64,000 nucleotides of DNA from Podocnemis expansa (Eukaryota; Chordata; Testudines; Podocnemididae), in contig ML682005.1 in assembly GCA_007922195.1 (NCBI GenBank), positions 34,752,639-34,816,638 on the forward strand, written 5' to 3'. The position numbers and the translations under genes are program-made. This document shows positions 56,346-64,000 of the stretch, piece after piece. Numbering within the stretch: position 1 is the first letter of the stretch; the number at the start of each line of letters is the position of its first letter. A model generated the notes under the pieces. The model ran no database searches. It was not told the origin of the DNA and worked only from the letters and a program-made list of their open reading frames with translations.

Positions 56346-56528
56346 CAGTTTTGAAATAACCCTGATTTCAATATATAATCAGGTTTTATTATATCAAAAT
56401 GATTTTCCTTATTTCAAAATAAGGGGGCTCCCTATTTTGAAATAAGGAAAGCGTCATCTGGACGTGTCTATTTTTAAATCAAAACAACTGCTGTTGTTTC
56501 AATTTAAAAGGCTCATGTGGACATAGCC
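56346..56528. mobile_element. Palindromic MITE, right half
   Basis: TTTTGAAATAACCC, TTATTTCAAAATAAGG, TATTTTGAAATAAGG and the right end CATGTGGACATAGCC. The left terminus was not found; the GC-rich block to the left may belong to it. Confidence 0.65.
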
Positions 56529-57660
56529 TCTAAGTCTTAATACATGAAACTTGCCCCCCAAGACAAGACTCAGCTCACAGCCAAGACTGTAATAGGCTCA
56601 TTGCCCTCAAGGTGACCAAGTCACCATCAGAAAAGAACAGAGTACAACACATACATAAAAGCTGTATGTCTGAGTGATTATGCACAAAGGGTTGCATGTG
56701 TATAGATGTAGGACATATTTTGAAAATGTGGTCCATACAATTTATGATATTGTAAACTGATTGCTTGTAAATTAAAAAAAAAAAGTTGTACCAAAGAATC
56801 TGCTGGAGTAAATGGGTGAAACACAAGTTACATCAGTGGTGTTATAGTCATTTGCACCAGAAAAGAATTTGTCCTTATTTTATGCATGTGCGCTGGTGTA
56901 CACAATTTTTAAAAAATTCACATTTTATGTGCAGTCATTTTTTTAATAAACTATAGCTGTGCAATGAGAATGGTTCATTATACAATTTTTCACTAGCCAT
57001 TAGCAGGATATGACCACATCTGCTATCTGTCTTGCTGCCTGAACATTTAGGCACTAACTTCTCACTGTGTTTGAACTAAAGACTTACAGTTTTATATTTC
57101 AAATCTATGATTTGAGTAATGAATTTAAATTGTAGGCATATCTTGAACAAGATCTTTTTCTGTGTATTTAGATGGGCTATTCTTTCTTATAATTAGGTCT
57201 CATCTAATGGGATAATCTAACTTGAACATTACAAAATGCACTTTTTAGATAATCCCTACTACTAATTGAAACAGCAAATATTTGGTTGTAAAAAAATATG
57301 AAGTTTGAGTGAGCTGGTTATTTGCCAATTATCAAAGATCTATGGCTAATTCACTTTCATCCATACTTCACTCCTTCAACAGGATTCACTTGTACCAAGC
57401 AAAGGATATGTCCTGCTCTTATTTAGCAAAAACTGGTTTAAAACGTCTTGTGATGCAAAATGTCATTGTTTCTCATACTATCTGCCATGACCTCAGCTCC
57501 TCCCGTCTGGTACCCATGCAAAATGAATTCTGCAAAAAGAGAACTGTACTATTATTCATTTTTACCATGCAATAGTCTTTACTCAGTCTATTCTTCCGTC
57601 ACACAGTTTGGTTGCTTTTAGAATATTTTTATTAACAACATATTTCATGACCCTGACAAC
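56529..57660. other. Non-coding sequence, nothing recognised
   Basis: AT-rich; no repeat ends. Confidence 0.5.
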
Positions 57661-57775
57661 ACTTATACATGTGAATAAGTGTATTCACTTGAGTAGTCCC
57701 ATTGACTTCAATAGTATGACTCACAAAAGTAAAGGTAGCCATGAGTGAAAGTATTTGGAAGACTGGACCCAAACA
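57661..57775. mobile_element. Ancient interspersed repeat
   Basis: CACTTGAGTAGTCCCATTGA then CTTCAATAGTATGACTCAC is a familiar old amniote repeat phrase. Formal family not named. Confidence 0.45.
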
Positions 57776-57924
57776 TTATTTTGGTACAGCTAGCTCCCCA
57801 TTGTAATTTTTTGGTACAGATGTTTTGAGAAATAACGCAGTTGAAAAAAGTCAACATTTACTGGCTAACAAATCAAATATAATATGAATTAAATGTAATA
57901 AAGGCAGTTCTTTGTGATATATTG

Positions 57925-58130
57925 CATTTATGTATATCAAAGCACTTTACAAACATTAATTAATTTAGTCTCAGAAAATCCCATGTGTTGGGCAGGCATT
58001 ATTACCTCCATCTTACAGATAGAGAAACTGAGGCTTAGAAGGGTCAAGTGACTTGCCCCTGCTCACAAAAGAAACCTGAACCACAGCAAACAAGAGAACC
58101 CAGACATTGGATTTCCATTTCCATTCCTGG
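57925..58130 (-). mobile_element. MIR-type SINE
   Basis: TTACAAACATTAATTAATTT, ATTATTACCTCCATCTTACA, GAGAAACTGAGGCTTAGAAG and GTGACTTGCCC match the reverse complement of the MIR core (AAACTGAGGC.....AAGTGACTTGCCC). Confidence 0.75.
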
Positions 58131-58656
58131 GCCTTGATCCAGCAAGCCAGCAAATCTACGCTGACTTCAATACAGCAACTCTTGCTTAAGTACTTTGTTG
58201 GGATTAGTGATAGTACCTCTTTTCTCACAGAAATCTTAATATTTCTCACCTAACCACCACTATGTTCTTCTCCCTCCCCCCTCCATCCCAGCTTTTCATT
58301 TCTCATTCACATACATATACTTATCCCTTGATTTTTATTTTTACTTTATAAAGAAAGGTTTCGGATTGGCATATACTTTTTCCTCTGAGTTTTTCTGTCT
58401 TGCAGTGTCTGATTTGCGCCTAGGGACTTCCTCTGGACCCAGCCCAAGCCCTAGTTTGCTTTATCATAAATGCTTGGTGATGGGTAGGTGGTCTTCTTTT
58501 CAGAAGTCTATTTAATAAGACCATTCTTGTTATATTTAACGCATACATGAAATTAAATAAAAAGAAAAGTTAAACAAACAGTTCTCAGGACTTTAACAAG
58601 TACCAATGTGGGCTTTGAGGTCTTTGGACACAATTTTTAAACAGGATTGCCTAAAA

Positions 58657-59492
58657 CAAGGGTGTCAAACTCAAGGTCCACAGACTGGATCAGCCCTGCC
58701 AAGGGCACTGTTCTGGCCCACAGAGCTGCTGCTTGGCCTCTGCCTGGGAACTCTCTGCAGTAGCAGCAATGAACAGTAAAGACAGGCTGCCCCCAGCAGA
58801 GCAAGGCTAAGCACGCTTTTGAGTCACTCACATGATCTGAATCAGAGCACAGGGGAACAAAGGAAGTGCTCCAGTCAATCCCAGCTCTGATCTGCTGTGA
58901 CCTGTCAACCAATCAGAGTCTCAGTCACAGCAGACTGCGCTGTACTGCTGAGAGAGTCACTGCACCACCCCTACCCCAACTATTAGACTGTCAGTCAGTC
59001 AATAAGCTTGCTAATTTGATTGACAGCACATTGCACAAATCACAAATATGAAAGGAAAAAGTAGCATAGACCCACATGGGAACGAGCCAATCAAAGGCTA
59101 GCTGGGACTGAGCCCAGTCAAAGGACGTATGTTAAATGACTGACAGTGAGTGGGTAGGGAGGGGGGAGTCAGGAACCCAGCCTGCCTCTGGCTGTGACTG
59201 TGACAGACTGATCAATTGGCTGCAAGCACACGGTAGGGGAAGTGGAAAGGGTAGGCGTGTCCAGGAGCTACCTATCAAGAGAAGGTCTGGGAGCCAGCAT
59301 GGGGAAGGAGAGCCCACAGGGCAGAGAAAAAGGAAGGTGTCAGAGCCAACAGGGTTGGGGAAGGGAAAGGGGAGCCATGTTGCTCTGAATGTGTCAGGGA
59401 AAGGAATGGGGAGCCTATGCAGACACATGGCCCTCATCAAGTGTCCTGCCCTCCAATGTGGCCCCCCACACTGAATGAGTTTGACACCCCTG
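58657..59492. mobile_element. Complete non-autonomous hAT element, 836 bp
   Basis: The left end CAAGGGTGTCAAACTCA and right end TGAGTTTGACACCCCTG are inverted repeats (16 of 17). Flanking octamers GCCTAAAA (58649-58656) and GCCTAACA (59493-59500) differ at one base. The interior (frames of up to 112 codons) has no transposase. Confidence 0.88.
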
Positions 59493-60079
59493 GCCTAACA
59501 TCAGTTTACCGACTTCACTAAAGCTACGGATATTGGAAACCATAGTTAGAAACCCTGAACTAACTGGTAATATCTGCATTAAAGTAGAATGAGAGTGGAG
59601 AGGCTTCATCCCTGCTAAAAGCAGAAAGCAATTTAAATTGTATGATGGGTCACGTAATGCTGTTCTTTGAAATGGATAAGGGCGTATACCAGTAGATAGC
59701 ACATGATGCAGATGGCTGGTTTTGTGATATCTGACTGGGGAGCTGGCTGGCAGCTCTCATACCCTTTTTGAACTGTAGTGCATAACTCGGCTTGGGATTG
59801 AATCAGTCTTTCTCATCATCCCTTTTATTCCCTATATTGGAAGCCTACCCTGGTGCTGGATAAGGGAAAACTCCTTATGTTGCCTTCCCCATCATTTCAT
59901 CCACACAGTACACAAAAAGCTCTTTCCCTTTTACCAGTATTATAATTAAATTGTGGTAGCACCCAAAATGTGTTAAGTTCTTTCAAAGCGCAAAGACGTG
60001 GGACCTGATTCTCATTTATACTCAGGCTATTTTACACCTTTTGGCATGGTGGTATTAGTTAGAGTAATGGAAATTTCTG

Positions 60080-60545
60080 GGTATTAAAAACCTGGAAATG
60101 GTTCACAAAAGTGCTAAAAGAATGATACAGGGTCTAAAAAACAAGCTTCTAGTAAAAGATTTTAGAAGTCCAATCTGTTTAGTGTACCCAAGAGAAAGTT
60201 AACAGGTTACCAATAATGACATGGGGGACAGATTTCTTTAAATAGAGATCTCTTTAACCTTACAGAAAAGGACTCTAAAAGAACCAGTGACTGAAAGCTG
60301 GAAATTGACCAATGCAGACTAGAAACAAGGCATAAATTTAAGTTCTTGCCCCCACAGGGGGAGTAGGGAATTATTTAGGAATGTGATGGATGCTCCATCA
60401 CTTGAAGTGACAGACTGAATATCTAAATATGCTGCATCTCAAACAGAAATTTTGATGTAAAAGTTTCTGGATGAAATTTTCTAGCTTGCATTATGCAGAT
60501 CAGACTAATGTGCATGATGGTTCCTTCTGACCTTAAGATTTACAC
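60080..60545 (+). mobile_element. CR1 LINE 3' region, old
   Basis: GAAAGCTGGAAATTGACC, AGACTAGAAACAAGGCATAA, then GATCAGACTAATGTGCATGA and GGTTCCTTCTGACCTTAAG follow the CR1 3' untranslated order on the plus strand. It is the same subfamily as the minus-strand copy at 14428-15300. Confidence 0.72.
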
Positions 60546-62700
60546 TGTCAGAGAGGTGTAAAATTATATGAATGCAAATGAGAAACATAATCTCTCCTGC
60601 AATACATACAGTGTGAGACAGATCTACATCATAATAAGGAAAGAAGAAATATGGAGTTATTTAGGCAGAAGGCGCACAGAGTCCTCATGTTAGATTATAA
60701 GATTTAAAATCTCATTGAATCTGACTACACTAGTATTTCCTTTATAGGAAAACAGCAGATCCATGAGTTTTTCAGAACCATAGCACTGCTATTATAGCTT
60801 TTATATACTTCTATTTTTTTTTCTGTTTCTGTTTTGCATATTGTAGAAGTTACGTCAAATTCACCTCTAGTCAAAGGAGTAATATTAACAAAGTTTTGAA
60901 GCAAAAGGCAATAAAAATGGTCAGTCTTACCAATAGAGTGAGTATGTACAGGAAAACAAAGGTTTTATACTTGGTGTCATGATGGTACCAAGACTTACTC
61001 TTCTTAGGTCCTTGCCAACAACACCCCAAATGAAGACTCCATATCCACCAGAAGAGTAGAGTGAAACAAGCCAAGGCCCAAATAAGCAGATGTACCCTAT
61101 CAGCCAAAAAAGCTGCTGGGCTCTACTTTCTTTGTGAAATGACTGGAAGTGGAATCAGCAGCTAGCAAGTATTGTGTGGAGGTAATTTCTGAAGTTTTTG
61201 TTTCTCCCTTCTGGAGAGGGGTCCTGTGCTTTTGCTTCTCAAGACTAGAAAGGGATCCCATCCTGTTGTCCCCTTCTCTTTACAAAAGCAATTGAGTTTT
61301 CTCATACCATCATACTAAGGTCATATGTGGGTATGGTGTTGCAGCAGATACTTGGAGTGGGAGCCTCAGAGATCCCTACTTTAATATTTACATAGGGTTC
61401 TCGCTTCCTCTGCCTAGAAATAGAAAAATACATGAAGGATTAACTGGAAAACTCAGGAAAAATTTGTGATTAAATGGTTCAAAAGAATGGCAATGGTAAA
61501 TAGTGTCTTTTACCTGTAGGTTGCAGCTTGAATCCAGAGCAGGCTGATATATTCTCAAAGGATTTCCTAAACAAGTGCTTTTTTGATGGACTGTGTCAAA
61601 CAGACTGGTCATCTCAGTTCTCTTTCTGGGTATTTCTACACAGCCAGGGCTGCAAGGATTGATGCAGCTGGATCAACTGAGCAGATTGTAGAGACTCACT
61701 CAATCAATCCTGGAAATGCATCTCCTGTTGATGCAGCACAATGAAGACACTGCAATACAGCAACACAGGTAAGTCAGTGGGTGATACACTACGTACTGTA
61801 GCTTGTGTATGTCCCATCAATGACCAGCAGCAAGTGGACCAGGCCCCTCATAAACAAGAATTTGTATGACATAACAAACATCCCCATTGGTATAGATTGG
61901 CATTCTCATCAGAAGTATTCCAAGCCAGGACAGTGGACTACCCTCTCAACACTATTTAGCTAGTTGAGGTTTGGGTCAAAGTAACAGACAGTGAATAGAA
62001 TGCCAGAACTTCACTTCTCATGCTGTAGCTGTCCCATGAATAAAGAAAGAACTCTACTAGACCAGTCAGTACAGCAGCTTGTACAAACACTATGTTTACT
62101 TAATTATTTTTAAATATTGGGGAGAAAAAACAGCCCATAGAGATGAGGGAAATTTACAATGTCTAAGATTTCTATGACATGACAGAGTAAAGATTTTCTC
62201 ATACTATAATATCCTCCAAATTAATCTATTTTAATCCTATTTCAGGCTTTAAAAATTGTACCATATTCTTTTTTTCTGTTCTCTAGCTAAATTAAAACTG
62301 AAGTCTGACTTTACTGGAGTTATTCTGGATTTACCACTATCTAACCAACGTAGGCTGTGATCCAGGAAAACATTAAAGCACATTAATTTTAGTCAGTATA
62401 TTAGTGAAGTCAGTGGGACTTCTTACAGACTTAAAGTTAAGCATATTGTTGAATTAAGGTTTTAGTGTTAAGGGCCAGATACATTAAAGGTATTTAGGCA
62501 TCTAGTGCCCATTGATTTACACAGGAGGTAGGCACCTAAAAACCCTTGAGAATCTATATCTTACAAGCCTTTTCAAACTATCTATCTAGGTAAGGTGCCT
62601 TTTCCCATTAAAGTTAATAGAAGTTAATTGCCTTAATTACTGTGGAAAGTTTAAAAATCCCACGTGGTGCATATATATGTTTTGAAATCTGGCCCTAAAT
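60546..62700. other. Non-coding; a lone Harbinger-like end at 61628
   Basis: GGGTATTTCTACACAGCC at 61628 resembles a MITE terminus without a partner. Otherwise unassigned. Confidence 0.45.
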
Positions 62701-62710
62701 CTCTTATTAA

Positions 62711-62746
62711 TAAAATAAAATAAAATAAAATAAAATAAAATAAAAT
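62711..62746. repeat. (TAAAA)n microsatellite
   Basis: Seven TAAAA units. Confidence 0.97.
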
Positions 62747-63327
62747 GATGCCTATTGTACGGTGTTGTTAGATTTGAGTGATTAATCAATCAATATATGC
62801 TTTAATTATAATGTCATCAAATAGTCAATATTCAAGTGCTCTTACAGCCCTCATAAAATTCTATATTTACATGTAAGTTTCACTAATTATTAGTTCAATG
62901 ATACCTGACCAGGAAAAATGTTTTATTTCCCAGGGATTTTGCTCCACAGACTTCTGTTTGGTCTTTGGAAATGTAAATATTTTTTAAAAATATAAAAGGA
63001 GATCAAGGTTTTGTTTGTTTGTTTGCTTGCTTAGGAATGTTATATACTGTGACACAGCTATAACCTTAGTGAAATAGTTATTTGTCAGTTTGTAACTTGG
63101 GCTTTGACTTAGGCATCGAATTGGAAATATTTGGTCAAATTTTAGAAACATGAAATAGTTTTTAAATGGATAATTTTACAAGAAATGATATTTGGGTAGA
63201 TGGCACTGCTAAGTAACAATGACAAGAATTTCAGAGAAAATGCTATGTCTTAATACCTAAGGATTAAATTGTGACTTTAGGCACTGCCCCAAGTAATGGG
63301 AGCACCAGAAAACATTGCGTCTCAGAT

Positions 63328-63445
63328 TCATGGAATCCGGAAGAGACCATGAGAGGTCATCGAGTCCAGTCCCATACACTCATGGCAGGACCAAGTATCC
63401 TCCTAACCCATCCCTCATAGATTCCACAATGATGGAGATTCAACT
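63328..63445 (-). mobile_element. CR1 LINE 3'-end fragment
   Basis: AGATTCATGGAATCCGGAAG, ACCATGAGAGGTCATCGAGT, then TCATAGATTCCACAATG is the reverse complement of a CR1 3' region. Confidence 0.8.
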
Positions 63446-63534
63446 CTCAGTGATTCTGTGTGATGAAAGTCATTTATATCACCTTCTACTGGACTTACAT
63501 CTTGGATACTCCCAGCAACCTGAACTAAAACCTC

Positions 63535-63824
63535 AGCTAGTCTACATTGCGGGGCTAAATCAATGGGAGATACACAATCTGCTTATTGCAGAATGTGTAT
63601 CTCCCATAGATTTAGTTACTCTCACCGCCATTTCTTTACTCATCTGTGTTGACTTGAAGTGCTCTCCCTTTGAGACAGCATTACTCCACTTGGAGAGGTG
63701 GAGTTATTGAGTTGACAGGTAAGCACTTCCAGGATCATTTGAGCGGTTCTACACAGGCAACTCAATTGATCCCGTTGCATTGGTCTGTTGGGATCGACAC
63801 AGCATTTTCAGTGTAGACAAGCCC
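63535..63824. mobile_element. Hairpin MITE
   Basis: The left end CAGCTAGTCTACATTGC and right end CAGTGTAGACAAGCCC are inverted. It contains a 22-bp stem (63555-63576 with 63594-63615, one mismatch, 17-nt loop). Confidence 0.65.
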
Positions 63825-64000
63825 ACAAGATTGCCTAAATGGGGAGTGGGAATAAGTGGGAATTATTCTCTGTGCTAATCTCCTGTACGAATGAATTATA
63901 GGATGAACAGCAGCAGCTAATGGGAGTTTTGCAAGGAATTTAAAAAATAAACTCAACAAAAACATACAAGACTAAAAAAAATACCGGCAGAAGTCCAGCA

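Noticed and set aside
1..64000. CRISPR arrays, operons, bacterial features
   Set aside because: Repeat content is vertebrate; no short regularly spaced repeats with unique spacers; no prokaryotic gene density.

Overview
The window looks like a piece of a cryptodiran turtle nuclear genome. The main evidence is the repeats: tRNA-derived SINEs of the turtle type (head GGGTAGCCRTGTTAGT, body with ACTAACAAATTTATT and CATGAGCTTT), many CR1 LINE copies, a DIRS-like retroelement, and abundant short palindromic DNA elements. The species cannot be named from sequence alone. No host protein-coding gene is demonstrated. The sequence is AT-rich, intergenic or intronic, and packed with nested mobile elements. 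Two runs of N (18897-19296 and 51854-51863) are assembly gaps.

Layout. 0-11 kb: CR1 fragments, a complete non-autonomous hAT element (3848-4992, perfect 8-bp duplication), a palindromic element (7600-8025) and a fold-back SINE (8630-8867). 11-20 kb: a palindromic element split by a hAT element (11868-13148), a CR1 split by a GC-rich insertion, and a larger palindromic element holding the 400-N gap. 21-26 kb: one old CR1 LINE (about 21120-26072) carrying three nested insertions. 26.8-34.9 kb: an 8-kb element with inverted ends and a frameshifted DIRS-type gag on the minus strand, itself hit by a hAT MITE, an LTR and simple repeats. 35-38 kb: a 0.5-kb polypyrimidine tract, then a 1.97-kb PIF/Harbinger-like element (36207-38174, TTA duplication) with a Myb/SANT-like reading frame. 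38-49 kb: more palindromic elements, two SINE insertions in and beside an LTR-like repeat, and a second Harbinger remnant. 49-64 kb: CR1 copies, MIR-type SINEs, a second complete hAT element (58657-59492), and a hairpin element at the right end.

How the parts relate. The Myb-bearing element shares its last ~250 bp with at least three shorter elements here (7600-8025, 18451-19545, 52818-53312). Autonomous-type parent and MITE offspring therefore seem to sit in the same window. Several distinct MITE groups share GGNTATGTCTACAC-like ends but carry different palindromes built on one plan: TTA, eight palindromic bases centred on CG, then TAA. This, the two fold-back SINEs inserted as units, and the DIRS-like architecture are the observations most worth following up.

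Limits: family names rest on recognised motifs, terminal repeats and target duplications read by eye. No alignment or database search was run. Stretches listed as empty are ones where I recognise nothing.
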